Assembly (NCBI GenBank): GCA_020744225.1
Contig: JAGMWG010000009.1
Span: 1,488,001 to 1,552,000 of the forward strand
Origin: Paraphoma chrysanthemicola
Lineage: Eukaryota; Ascomycota; Dothideomycetes; Pleosporales; Phaeosphaeriaceae
Reading direction: 5' to 3'
Length of the DNA stretch: 64,000 bases
A model generated the notes under the pieces. The model did not search any database, had not been told where the DNA came from, and saw only the letters and a list, made by a program, of their open reading frames with translations. The position numbers and the translations under genes were made by a program. Below are positions 44,896 to 56,440 of the stretch, piece after piece. Each line of letters opens with the position of its first letter. The stretch's first letter is position 1.

Positions 44896-45148
44896 CTCTT
44901 GGCAACATTGTTTCAACATGTTGTTTCAATGTCAATTCAACTGGCCTACTGCTGCTGACATAAGCAATCGCAATTCAACTCAACTTTACCCCCAGTTGAT
45001 TGACAATATGTTGAGATGAGTAGTGCGCCGCATGCTATTGGCTGAGTCGCAAACCGAGGACGTCTTGGCTTTCGTTTAGACGCGACGCGCCGCGACGCGT
45101 CAACCGGCGCATCTGCTAGCACGTCTATCAAGCAACTCATACATTGTC

Positions 45149-47464
45149 ATGGATTTAGATATCGTCGACGCCTCCTCTATCGATACTTACTTCCGTACTG
45201 TGCAGTCTGAGCCACCCACCTCTACGGAAGCCCGGTTCGAGCCGTCTGCGTCCACCGATCCTCTTGCAGATGATGACCACTACCAAGATATCGTCTGGGC
45301 GCGACTACCGGGCTATATACGTCCACCAACCAGCGACAAGTTGCGCGCTTGGTTTTGGAAATACGGTTACTATGTTCAACAAGGGCTGAACTCGGAGCGC
45401 TACTGGCTCTGTCGTGAGTGCCATTCGAAAAAGCCCTATCGCACGACTAAGTACATTATTGCCGGAGTCGACAATATCAAGAAACATCTTCTCAGCGTTC
45501 ACTGGATATCAAAAAATGGGCCTCTCTCCAGAAAACGCAGCCGTACAGTGTTCGAGCAATTACAGCTACATGCGGACGACCCAAAAGACCAGCAGGTAAT
45601 GAATTGGATGAACAGTAGATTCGACCCTGAACGCTTCAAGAGGCTTCTTCTTTCTTGGGTAGTGTCTGATGCCATTCCCTTTCATAAGCTTGAGAGCGAG
45701 CATTTCCGCAAGCTATGCGAATATCTCCGTCCCCAGAGCCGACCCCATATTCCTCACCACACGACGATGCGGAGCATGATCATTGACGAGTACGAGCGGC
45801 ATCTACCCGTCATCGTTGATCTGCTTCAGAATGCTACCACGCGGATACATCTGTCGTTTGATGTCTGGACAAGCAGGCAGATGCGATGCCTAGCCGGTAA
45901 GTAGCACATTAACTGCTTCCTCCAAGCTAACCCCTTAGTAGGTGTTGTCGCACATTTCCTTTGTCGAAAGTTCGAGTACAAAACCGTCCTTCTCTCGCTT
46001 CCAGAGCAGATCGGCCACGCAGGCGTGAAAATCTCTGCTACTATCCAATCGGTTCTTGACCGATTTAAGATCCCACCTCAACAGCTCGGATATTTCGTTG
46101 CGGACAATGCTTCTGAAAATGATACGTGCGTAAAAGATCTAGAAGATGCTTTTGGCTATCAACATGGCTGGCGACGCATCCGTTGTATGGGCCATGTCAT
46201 CAACTTGGTAGCTCGGGCGCTTCTCTTCGGCGAGAACCCTGATGGCTTTGAGGAGGAGAATCAGGAGTCCATGGTTGAAATCATCGCACAACAGAAGCAG
46301 TGGCGGGCGCTAGGGCCTATCGGGAAGCTTCACAATGTAGTCGTTTGGATCCGGTCCTCTGCAGAGAGACAAAGAGAGTTTCAAAACCGCCAGCGAGCCA
46401 GTTATATTACTACGGGCGATCCTGGTGCAGCCACGAAGCCTGTATACAACCTGATTCTTGCGAACGACACCCGGTGGAATTCAAACCTGGCCGAGATGCA
46501 GCGCGCAGTCGAGCTTCGAAATGTGATTGACGAAATAATAGCACCAGAAGTCTACAAATGGAACTCGCACCGCTCTGCGCAGAAGCCATCGATAGCCGAA
46601 GACTATCTAACTGCCGATGACTGGGCTGTTATTGCGATCTATTTGGATATTCTGAAGCCTCTCGAAAAGGCCACCTTAAAGCTGCAAGGTAGACCCAGCC
46701 GCAGTTCAGATACCGGTATCTGGCATGTACTACCTACGATGGAGTGGCTACTCCATAGGTTCGAAGGCTTCAAGGAAGAGTATCAGTCCCATCCGGATCC
46801 TCATTTCCGACGCGGCATTACCCAAGCCTGGGCTAAGCTTGATAAATACTATCTGCTTACTGAGAAGTCACCTATCTACGTCGCTGCAGTAGTCTTGAAC
46901 CCGAAGTGGAAGTGGAAGTACTTTGAAAAGCAATGGGCTGATCATAAGGACTGGACTAAGGACGCTAAGAAAGCAGTCAGAGAGCTCTGGACCGTCGACT
47001 ATAGGAACCAGCCACTACCGGATGAACTCGAACTCTGCGAGCCCCAGCAACGCGATATGATCTTAAAATCGGATCTGGACGATTTCATCAATTCTGTCCT
47101 GGGCCCATATTCCCCAGCCACGGATCAGCCTGACGACTACGAATCATACATATCACCAGGTGTTACACCTGAGGACCAGGCTTGCAACACCCCAATAGCA
47201 TACTGGTTAGAGAAACGGCGCGTTTGGCCTCGGCTTGCGAAGATGGCGCTAGACATACTATCTATTCCACCGATGAGTGATGAACCAGAGCGCATCTTTA
47301 GCCTTAGCGGTCTTCTAACAGTGGCCAATCGGGGAAGGCTTAAGGCGGATGTCATCGGTGCGTCTATCTGTCTGGCCAACTGGCAGAGATTAGGTATAGT
47401 TCCTGATAGCTTTTCGGTGAGCACCTCGTTTAGCCAATCACATTTCGCCAAGACCAATCGCTGA
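45149..47464 (+). CDS. hAT transposase, complete
   Basis: Exons 45149-45896 and 45939-47464, joined by a 42-nt GTAAGT...TTAG intron, give 757 residues without a break. A BED-type zinc finger is at about residues 80-120 (LCRECHSKK ... HLLSVH). The catalytic domain follows: SFDVWTSRQM holds the first acidic residue, YFVADNASENDTC the second, and RCMGHVINLVARALLF the conserved CxxH. The C-terminal hAT dimerisation domain reads RLAKMALDILSIPPMSDEPERIFS. Because termini, target duplication and frame are all sound, this copy may be mobile or only recently inserted. It moves DNA by cut and paste in the nucleus. Confidence 0.92.
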
Positions 47465-47619
47465 AATGTGATTGGTTCGCTTACATTGCATACCCCTGTC
47501 CGTATATCTTGGCAATATGTTGTCAATCAACACAGAGTTGCTTCAATTCAACTCAACTCAACTTGTCTTTTCGCGATTACATAAGCAACTCAATTCAACT
47601 AGGACCGAAATTGAATTGA

Positions 47620-47640
47620 ATTGATTGATTAGCAAGCCTG
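47620..47640 (-). repeat. Right terminal inverted repeat of inner hAT
   Basis: Complement of 44875-44895; the base after it begins the CGCAATAT target copy. Confidence 0.9.
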
Positions 47641-47723
47641 CGCAATATAGAGCTAATTGATATTGTACCGTATTGCCAAGAACCCAATATACTGTCAGTG
47701 TTACAATATATCCCATATATCCC

Positions 47724-49902
47724 TCATCCTTCAACTGCGACGGCTAAATTATCGTCACCTTCAAATTCTCGTAACCCAAACCATGACTTTAGGCACTCTA
47801 ATGCTTCAATTACATCACTCCCAAGTCGATTTCGACGATCTGTAATGGTTATTTTTGCCCCAGAAAAGAGTCGTTCAGGTTCGGAAGACATTGCAGGAAT
47901 TGATAGTACGTCCACAGCCATTTTGCTCAAGTTGGGATATTTCTTTTGTTGTGTATCCTCTAGCCACCAGGCGAGTGCGCTTGTGAAACCGTAGACCTGC
48001 TCAGACTTACAATAACGCTCGTATTCGTCGATGAGACGCGTTGGTTGTAGATGCCTGTTCCTCCAATTCAAGAACTCGTTCGTAGTCGTCGACGGCACCT
48101 CGCGTCGAGGAAGAGGCGGCTCAACAGGTCTGTATTCGTCCCAAAGTGTCTCCATCAACTTCTTCGACGATACAACCCACTCCTTCTTCCAATTCTCTTG
48201 TATGTAGTGCCATTTATGTGAAGGATGGAGCACAATTGCCGCAACGTACGCTGGCGATTCGTCGGTAAGGCAATAGTACTTGTCCAATTTCGCCCAACCC
48301 GAGTTATACATTGGCGCCATCATAGGATCGTCCTTATGTGCCTCCTTCCCTGCTTCGATTTGGGCCAATATGAAGTCCATAGCCAAGAGAACGTTGTCGA
48401 GTGTCGCAAACGATGATTCGAGAGCCTTGGTAGCCATTTTTAGCTTCTCTAAAAATGACTTGATCTTCTCGAGTATGACCCAGTCCTCCGAAGAGAGCTC
48501 ATCTCCAACACAATCTGCTTCCACCCATTTGTCGAAATAGCCATCGATTGCGTGTCTGAGATCCAAAGCGGCTTGTAGCATGATATACCACGAACTCCAC
48601 CTCGTGCTGTTGTCTCGCGTAAGCTTGCGGTTATAGCTAATGGCCAGAAATTTTTGACTGCGCTGAACACTTGGATGAAAACGACGAAGTTATGAAGCTT
48701 GCCAAGAGGGCCTTTTTGCCGCCAGTTCTCGATCTCTTTCAGTGTCACATTATATGTGCCTGGATCGTCGTCTTCGAGGTTCTCATTGTCGGTAACGAAG
48801 ATGAAAGCTTTAGCGGCGAGGTTGATAATATGGCCTTGGCAGCGAAGTCGGTGAGATTTGGGATCGTACTTAATATCAAATCGGCGGAGAAGGCCTGTGA
48901 AAGTAGGTTTAACCAGAAGAGACACTACGTCGTACTGACGAAGAGAAAGGGATCTCATCATTGTATCGTTATTGCCCGCATTGTCCATGACGAAATATCC
49001 AAGTTTTGAAGCAAAACCCCAGTCCTCAACCACTTCCATAATTGCCGCTGCAAGGTTCTCACCATCATGTTCACTGTCGATATCTTTCAAGGCTAAGACA
49101 CAGTGTTCCAGCTGACCGTCTTCCGTAACAAAATGAGCGACTGCTCCTAGGATGGCCAAGGAGTTGGGGAAGTCAAAAGGTCGCAGCTGATGTGAATCCT
49201 TGACTTTGCTGACTGTATACGTTGCTTGACCTTCTCTTTATGACTCCCATACTGCCGCATAATCCATTTCTTGATGGTCTCGTGTCCATCTGGAAGCCAA
49301 GTATCGATATCGTCATTGAGGTAGGCTAAGAATGCTCGGAACTCAGGGCATTTCACAAGCCGAAAGGGGAGAGAACAGGCCGTAAGAAACCTGACGTACA
49401 GCACTTCGAGCTGATCAGGGTCGATCGAGTCTCCGGATTGAGCGTTGAGGCGACGACGTTTTCGGGGATTTTCTGCTGCCGAAACACGAGCTTGTTCGAG
49501 AATAGTTCGTATATTTGCAACTTTACACGTTCGGGGGGCGCCTCTTGGAAGGCCGTGACCGTCAGGAGGACGGTCCATTAGATGCTTTGCAGGAGCCGCA
49601 GTATCCCCAGAACAGGCATAAGTTCTGTTACAATGCTTACAGCGCCACTCTTCTTTTCCAGTCCGCTCATTGTAATATCTCTTCTCTATGTCCTCGTCTG
49701 GCATATGAGAGAAGACCCATGATGTTCGTGGCTTGGTAGAGGAGACTGAAGATGCTGTGCGAGGACGCGTTGGTTGGCCTTTAGAGGTTTCGCACTCGTC
49801 CAGGTCATGGAATTGCTGGCTAGAAACCTCCGAAAGACTGCCTGATGCTGACGAACCTCTTCGTTGCGACGTTTGTACAAAAGGAAGGCGTTGTTGAGGC
49901 AT
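47724..49902 (-). pseudogene. hAT transposase of the outer element, frameshifted
   Basis: Read from the ATG at 49902 (MPQQRLPFVQTSQRR) to a stop at 47724, about 725 residues across three frames. A BED-like finger (WRCKHCNRTYAC ... AKHLMDR), catalytic segments (YFVMDNAGNNDTMM, RCQGHIINLAAKAF) and the C-terminal dimerisation domain (SKMAVDVLSIPAMSSEPERL) are all present. Two apparent single-base deletions break it: one near 49150-49160 before SLAILGAVAHF, and one in an A-run near 48645-48652 before FLAISYNRKL. The protein is related to, but clearly different from, the nested transposase. The damage is compatible with the outer copy being older. Confidence 0.85.
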
Positions 49903-50014
49903 GGCGGTAACCTCTAGGTCTTGTAGTGTGATAAAGGTGGGCAGAGGTGAGGAACGCGCTGATGTTCGCAGACGACCGCCAGTTGGCGAAGTCAACGCGC
50001 TTCGACCTTCCCTC

Positions 50015-50079
50015 ACGCGTTTCTTCCACGCGTTTCATCCACGCGTTTCTTCCACGCGTTTCATCCCCGCGTTTCTTCC
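50015..50079. repeat. 13-bp minisatellite, five units
   Basis: Units ACGCGTTTCTTCC and ACGCGTTTCATCC alternate, the last starting CCGCG. It lies upstream of the outer hAT transposase start, inside that element, and may be part of its promoter or subterminal binding region. Confidence 0.9.
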
Positions 50080-50280
50080 CCGCGTGATCACGTGTCGGGT
50101 TTGGTTGTCAACAAAGAAGTTCAGTTTGCCAACAATGGGCAACCTAATATAGACAATATATTGCCAATATGGACATCCTTATATTGTATTGTCACAATAT
50201 TACAATCCGCATATTGTATTTGTACAATATTAGAAAATGCATATTATATGATATGTATTGTAATATATTACTTTATTGTC

Positions 50281-50298
50281 ATATTATTAGCAACACTG
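50281..50298 (-). repeat. Right terminal inverted repeat of outer hAT
   Basis: Reverse complement of 44777-44794, ending in CAACACTG. Confidence 0.85.
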
Positions 50299-52109
50299 CA
50301 AGCATTCACCCCACCATGCTATTGCTAATGTAGCGGCGTGGATGGAGAAGCTTAAAGAGGAAAGGACGAAATTGACTAGAATAACATCGTGGGCACTTGA
50401 CGACAATGATGGATTTGTAGACCACTGATCGTGTTTCCTACTACGGAGCCGTGTCCTGGGGATTCGGGCTGATGCACTGGGGTAAAAGGAATGTAGGAGT
50501 CTTGAGAACGATAGGGTCATGCAATGTGATCAAGTACATTACTTCCAAGCCTATTAATCCCTCGCTGTTTTGATAGACTACAATTAGGAAGTTCGGCACA
50601 TTAGTTTAATCTCGGAGAATCCACATCGACATCTTGTCTGCACACCTTCCCGCCCATCTTGATATAAGGTGCCCCAAACAGGAAAATCAGGGGTCCGAAT
50701 TGTTAACTCCAGTCGCGGGTGTTCCCATCTCTTTTAGATCACACTTTGTATACGAACACTACTTTAATTTTATCTTCCTGATACTCTCCTGACGTTGCAG
50801 CGCACTGTGACGCTGTTGTGGCTGCCAAATAAGCATGAAGTTCTGCTGAGAAGGGCGCTGGTCGAACAACGTTAAAGTCACAGTGGCTACACGTACTGCC
50901 TTCCGATCGGCAAGGAACGGATGAGGTGGGGCTTTATCCTGCCTCGGAGGGAGGATCTTCGGATCTGGTAAGTGTAGCTTGCGGATAACGCCGGCAAGTT
51001 TCTTGTGTTTTTGGAATGAAATGCCATGCTTGCTGAGATGCCTCGTGACCGTGTTGGACTCCACGTCGTAGGAGGCCGCGGCTTTTCTAGACCAGAAAGA
51101 TTCTCCCCGCTTGCAAAAATCGATCGCTTTATCGCATCCTCGCATATTGATAGAGTTATGACGCGTTGAAGTTAGTGGCTGTTTTGGTGTTGGGTGTTGG
51201 GTGGCTCGTCACGCGAACTGGCTCGGCACACGCACGTCAAGCGGTAGCGTACCTTACAGTATACCACTTCGTTACCCTACAAGATAGTGTCAGTCCATTT
51301 TGACTCGCCTTAGTGCAACCGGAGTAACACCTCCGCCAAAGTTACGTCTCAATGTCCCCATAGTGTTGCAGCATGCAGCCGTTGTGAACTCAAGAGGAAG
51401 AAGGACAAGGAAACCACTAATTAGTTAGTGTCAGCAAGTGCCTGGCACAGCTTTGTCTACTTTTCCTTTCTACTCGCAGCTTCTGCTCAAGATCAATGGG
51501 CTGGACTTACTACTTCTGCCTCAACCTCAACCTCAACCTCTGTCTTACAATAACCACACAACACATAGTTGCTTGTAGTCCTAAGGTTGCGGCGGGGACT
51601 TGGATTGTGGCTGGGCGTAGGCGTACACGACATGACGGAGGTGCTGAGCCGCTGCAGCTTAAGTGCCTGGCGGGTATGTTGGCTAGCTTATATTTTGCAT
51701 GCTGTATTAGCTAGAATGTGTACAGGAAGGATAGCAGTGGCAAAATAGCTCTCGATTGACCAAAGACGAGTATTGTGTGGACTGACATGCAAATTATTCG
51801 CGTCAAAAATACAGGATGCGATTGCCTGTTCTACTACCTAGACTTTCCAATGGAAAGTTCGAGAGCACGGATTTCGCGTGGCAATGCTTGGAAAAAGCTG
51901 TGCTTGCGTATGCTAAAAAAAACCCCACCGGCACACTCATGACAAAAGGGTATCATACTAGTCACCGTACACTGTCCCCTGCCAGCCTCTCACGTTGATC
52001 GCCTGAGCAGCCTCTTAACAGACTGGTAAATCGACTTGCTCGATTCTCCCGTCCCGGCTCCAGCCGCAGGCATTGCAGCTACCACACTTTCCGTAGCTCT
52101 TCGGTTCGC
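50299..52109. other. Repeat-flanking region with one possible transposase remnant
   Basis: 1.8 kb without a convincing gene except the small HTH-like frame at 50759-51145. A CCTCAACCTCAACCTCAA run near 51521-51538 is a short hexamer repeat. The right end is the 3' flank of the BAH-PHD gene. Confidence 0.5.
50759..51145 (-). pseudogene. Possible HTH (psq-type) transposase N-terminal remnant
   Basis: A 128-codon frame starting MRGCDKAIDFCKRGESFWSR contains RKAAASYDVESNTVTRHLSK, which resembles the psq helix-turn-helix at the start of fungal pogo-type transposases. The rest (Gln- and Lys-rich) is not recognised and no DDE domain follows. It could be a small decayed fragment or chance. Confidence 0.35.
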
Positions 52110-53578
52110 CTACTCTCCCACATTCCCACTTCCCGATCGCGGGAAGGAAGTCGGCTTTGCTAGGCTCGACTCTCGCTTGCGTTTGCTCCGACGGCCGGGT
52201 CCCCGAGCTGCGCAGGTTTTAGTGGTCTCACCGAGCGCGATGGGTTTGACAGTGGGGTCTGTGGTTGCTGTGACTGTGGTAGTGGGTGAGTTGTCTCGCT
52301 GGGTAGCGTCGTGCTTGCCTATGACGGAGTCTATGTCGTTGTCCTCGGTGGAGGGAGAGATGTCGGTAGGCCCGGCCTTGAGGTCTTCTTGCTCGGGTGG
52401 AAATTCGTCGGCGGCCTTCTCGATGAGCTTCGTGCACAGTAGACAGTTGACGTCGACGTTCCAGCGCCGGTTGTCCTGGCCTTCTCGCTTGTCTGTGATG
52501 GTAATGACCACTCCGCTGGGTTCTTTTGTTGTTAGGCGCGCAACGAACCCTGCTTCAGCTAACGACTTTCGAAACATCTTCTTCTTGTTCTTTGCGGGAC
52601 GATCGGGGTTTGTGGGCGATTTGTGTTGGTCCAAAGCGTCCTTCACGGCTTGTTCTTCGAGACAGCGTGCGTGGAGCCATCCAAAGCAGGAAGGGCATTC
52701 GATAAGAGGCTCGTCCGGATTACATGGAGACTTGTCGACGCAGTAGGTGCGGAGTTTCTGTCCATGGTTAGCATGTTATCAAACATACTTCAACTTTACG
52801 CACCGAGAGCCGTGAGCTAGCCGGCTTCGTGAAGTCGCAGGTCTGTCGCCAGAATAGCTGATCCTTAAAGGGCCAGGTGCCGCTGTCGGGATTTTCGTCC
52901 CAATGCACCACCTCGGCTTTGTCGAGGACTGTCAACGCATCGATGATATCCATGTGGTTGCTCGCTATGAGCTCGCTAACGCCGTGGTGGGGTTGCCGTC
53001 CGTCAGGAAGGTCCCTCTGGTCGGTACATCCAGTAGACTCGCAGGTATACGTGCGACTGGCCGCCGGCGCGGACTTCGAGGACTTTGCCAATCATGGGCG
53101 GCTCCTCGCCCGCGACGAAGATGAACTGATTGACCTTGAATTTCGCTTCATTGACTGGAACGATGTTAGTATTGGTATTCGACGCAGGCTATGCACATTG
53201 CTAGTAAAGAAACGTACTTGTGAACTTGCTATACCGCTGCGTACTCTCCCATTCCGCAATTGGCTCGACTGTGAAGTGGGTCTCGCTCAGCTCGCTCTCC
53301 AAGAATGGGTTCTGCTGTACAATCTCTGCGTCGAGAGGTGCGATTTTCCAGCTCTCTGCATCACCATTGGCAGTCTTCTGCTTTTTGTGTGTCCGTGCAA
53401 TTTTCTTCGGTGTCTTGATCTTTACTGCATTGAGCTTGAAGCCCTCGAAGGGCTTGCCATCGTCAATGGTGGCCCAGTCGATTTTGCGCTTCTTGCTAGT
53501 CGCGCTGGAGACGACTGAATCGTGCTTGGTCGCTTCTGTGTCCGGCGTGGGTGTGGAATTTCTCTTCTGGGGAGCCAT
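52110..53578 (-). pseudogene. BAH-PHD chromatin protein (EPR-1-like) with frameshift
   Basis: Three exons, 53578-53218, 53154-52804 and 52757-52110, about 453 residues. Exon 1 is basic and Ser/Thr-rich (MAPQKRNSTPTPDTEATK). The BAH domain follows (NQFIFVAGEEPPMIGKVLE, VYLRVYWMYRPE, SELIASNHMDIIDALTVLDK). Exon 3 starts with a PHD-like finger (CVDKSPCNPDEPLIECPSC, then FGWLHARCLEE) and ends basic. Neurospora EPR-1, a reader of H3K27 methylation, has this layout. One extra G near 53017-53020, in GAGGGACC, breaks the frame between RPE and DLPDGRQPHHG; without it exon phases fit exactly, so either this strain lost the gene or the assembly has an error. Stop codon at 52110. Confidence 0.75.
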
Positions 53579-54722
53579 GGTGATTTGGAATATGGCGTGT
53601 TGAAGGTTGCTGCATGATCAGTCTGCAAACCCACCAAACGCGACTGCGAAAAAATGCGCGGAAGATACGTAAAAGGTAACTGATCTGCGGCTGACAGGAA
53701 CAGCACGTCAAAGCGCTTGTGCGCGACTTCCGAGGATTGAAAATGTTCGAAGTTGTCTCAAGCGAATGCACACGCGACGATTGACGCGTTGTTTGGTGGT
53801 TGACGCGCCGTCGGCGATGAGACGGGTTGGAGCCGTGGAACGCCGAGATCAAACCGAGCGTCTCATCCCACGTGATTTCGTTTTCCTCCCGCGCCGATTC
53901 AGCGAATCTTTGCACGAGGACTACATAAATGCCTGAAAGTGATGGATGGCCAAAATGTTCACTTTGAGCGCATAGTCATGACATAGCTTTGCCTTTAGAA
54001 CTAGTGTGAACATAGTGCGCTTGCTGGCTACTGTATACTGTAGAGTCTTGTCGCAGGCCAGGAAACATCTGTATTAGTAATCCAGCTGTGATGCTGCATG
54101 GAAATCTGCGGGTTGGAGTACCCCACACTTCAGACACAATATCAATCGATACAACACTGCTGCTTATCATCATTATCTCACCTATCATCGTTTTAGCTCA
54201 CGTCCAGTGCGACACCCGTGCGATGACCTTCATATAAGCTGAGCTAGGATGCTACAAATACAACACACTGTTTTCGAGCTTCTCTACGTCTACAATACCC
54301 GCACCCAACCGTGCGACAAAATGCTATAAGGTTGAGAAGGTAAAAATCTGAACAGCGAATATTTTCCTGCGCGGCGGGTTTCCCTTAGTGCAGGGGGGGG
54401 ATGTTACACCTAGCACCGCTCTGCTCACCACAAAATGCCGCGCACTATAGGACTCTCGATGAAGAAACTTTCACTTCGGAGTTCAAATATAGCTCCAGCT
54501 TAGGACCGGACTTCGGCCTCGGCGCCCTCGGGTGCTCGATGTGACGAGTTCCGCGCGACCCTGCACGACCATCATCTTCAATGATTGACATAGTCGGCCA
54601 GAACCTCTGCGCCGCTCTAGAAGAGTATTATACCGGTATAGGCCGATATGGCGAGGAACAGAAACACGACAACAGCGAGAATCTCAATTTTTGGAATCGA
54701 CGTTGTTAACGCACGTAAACGT
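53579..54722. other. Intergenic region, no gene recognised
   Basis: Promoter side of the BAH-PHD gene and the unknown left edge of the LINE fragment. A run of G (about 54389-54398) and short unlinked frames are all that is seen. Confidence 0.5.
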
Positions 54723-56440
54723 CTACTTAAGACGCCGTCCGATTAGCCAGCACTCAGGCGCAGCGCCCACTGCCACTGAGCAGCCATGGCGACACCGTGG
54801 CCTCGAAAGGCGACATGGCCAAGCCCAATTCGCGAGCATGCTACATGCCTCAGCACGTTCCTTCACGAGGTACTGCACCTCATCGAGCGCACTGGAAGCC
54901 AATCCATACCAGCAGACATCGTCGGCGACATCATACGCGGAGCATTGACATTCGTCCTGAAGACGCAGCACACCCCCGACCTCAGCACCCTTAGCGACGC
55001 CCTCAGAATCGCACAGACCGAAGCCAAAGTCAACGCGGAGAACACAGCGCACGCACTCGATGAAATCAATAACGAAATCAAAGCACAGTGGAGATTGTAC
55101 AGCAATCCGCAACAGATATACAGTAGAACGTCAATAAAGCCGAGGAAGCGAGGGCGGCAGCTAAGGAGGCAACGGAGGTGGGCAGAGCCACTATGGAGAT
55201 GGCAAGGGAGATCAAAAACAGGAGGCCATAAGAACAGGCAAACGGGGCGGTGACATATGCTGCAGCAGCAGCTAGAAGTCTCCCACTAGAAAGTACATAC
55301 AATACACAAACTCTCAAAGTAGCCCCTGCGCAGACGCAGCGTGAGGTGGTCGTGAACATTAGAGATCTACTCACCATACAGGCCCTACGGGCGATGAATC
55401 CGCGCAACCTAAAAGCCCACGTGGAGCGAGCCATTGAACACAGCGGAAACGAAAACATAGCAAACGTGAAGATCGTCTCCTCTAATCAATTGAAGAGCGG
55501 AGACTTGAGCATCAAAACAGCTACAAGCAGTGAAGTCGAGGCACTAAGACAATTCGCGGACGACTGGGCTCACCGAATTGGGACGGGAGTAACAGTACGC
55601 ATGCCGACGTATGGTGTTCTCGCACATGGCATTCGCACCAGCACGATGGACATGGAGAAATTCGAAGAGAACAGAAACCAGATTCTACAGGACAATAGAC
55701 CATTCATCCCCCAGGCGGAGATCAAACACATAGGATGGCTAACCAGAGACGCGTCTGCTAAGACCGCATCGACTATCACCATCGAATTCACTAAACCCGA
55801 AGACGGAAACAAGGTAATCGATGAAGGCCTGATCTGGCAAGGCGAGGTTTTCCAGTGCGAGCGGTATGAGCGGCAGTGCCGAGTGAAGCAGTGCTTCAAG
55901 TGCCAAAAATACGGCCACATACGAACCCAGTGCAAGGCACCCACAGCATGTGGCTACTGTGCACAGGAGCACGAAACCCGGGACTGTCCATCGAAATCGG
56001 ACCAGAGCGTACCAAGGAAATGTGCTACCTGCCGTGGGGAGCACGAAGCGTGGAACCGCCAATGCCGAACCAGGAAGGATGAGATAACCAAAGCCAAGAT
56101 CGCGTACGAGATGCGACCACGATACCACCAAGTTGTAGATACCAGAAGTCAGGCCACCCAGCCAGAGATGCCGGCTATTGCACGAAGGAGCCGGGCCAGT
56201 CAGAATGCAACGCTATCGCAAGCCAGCCATATCGCTAGGAACCGACTGCAAACTAGACGAGGACACAAGAGGACCAGTAACGGAACTACGATAGACCAGG
56301 AAAATCAACAGCCACAGGGCACCACTAGCCAGAGACCGCAGAGGAACATCATACCGACTAGGAGTATGCTAGAAGCAATGAGTAATAACTCACAGAGAAC
56401 ATAGGAGAACACCCAGCAGATGGACGTCGCCACTGAGAAT
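54723..56440 (+). mobile_element. LINE 5' fragment (ORF1 region)
   Basis: Carries an ORF1-type frame with nucleic-acid-binding zinc knuckles but nothing of ORF2; the sequence changes abruptly near 56420-56440 to an unrelated broken gene on the minus strand. A copy with the 5' part and no 3' part is not the usual LINE remnant, so a deletion or recombination is likely. Outer limits are approximate. Confidence 0.65.
54786..56404 (+). pseudogene. LINE ORF1 (gag-like) protein, broken
   Basis: The start (MATPWPRKATWPSPIREHAT) and the helical part (NAENTAHALDEINNEIKAQ) are in one frame to about 55100. The continuation (EEARAAAKEATEVGRATMEM) is in another frame and meets a TAA near 55236 before the main part, open from 55239 to the TAG at 56402. 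The main part has three CCHC-like knuckles (CFKCQKYGHIRTQC, CGYCAQEHETRDC, CATCRGEHEAWNRQC), typical of Tad/I-clade ORF1. A Gln/Arg/Ser-rich tail follows. At least one frameshift and one nonsense change make it inactive. Confidence 0.8.

Larger units (their letters stand above)
44875..47640 (+). mobile_element. Intact-looking nested hAT transposon
   Basis: Perfect 21-bp inverted repeats (starting CAGGCTTGCTAATC) at 44875-44895 and 47620-47640 enclose one complete transposase gene. The flanks CCCAATAT (44867-44874) and CGCAATAT (47641-47648) are an 8-bp target duplication with one mismatch, the hallmark of hAT insertion. The target lies in the subterminal region of the outer element. Subterminal direct and inverted repeats (CAATTCAACTCAACT, TTGATTGACAA) are present at both ends. 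Confidence 0.9.
44777..50298 (-). mobile_element. Older hAT transposon carrying a nested hAT
   Basis: Perfect 18-bp terminal inverted repeats, CAGTGTTGCTAATAATAT at 44777-44794 and its complement at 50281-50298, bound a 5.5-kb unit. Removing the nested element and one target copy leaves about 2.75 kb, a usual hAT size, with one transposase on the minus strand. Both ends carry many ACAATAT / ATATTGT motifs, likely transposase sites. The 8-bp flanks (GCCCGAGG and CAAGCATT) do not match, so no target duplication is seen; the flanks may have mutated or recombined. Confidence 0.8.

Noticed and set aside
52036..52746. 236-codon plus-strand frame
   Set aside because: It is the antisense of exon 3 of the BAH-PHD gene, whose minus-strand reading has a PHD-like finger and fits the splice phases.
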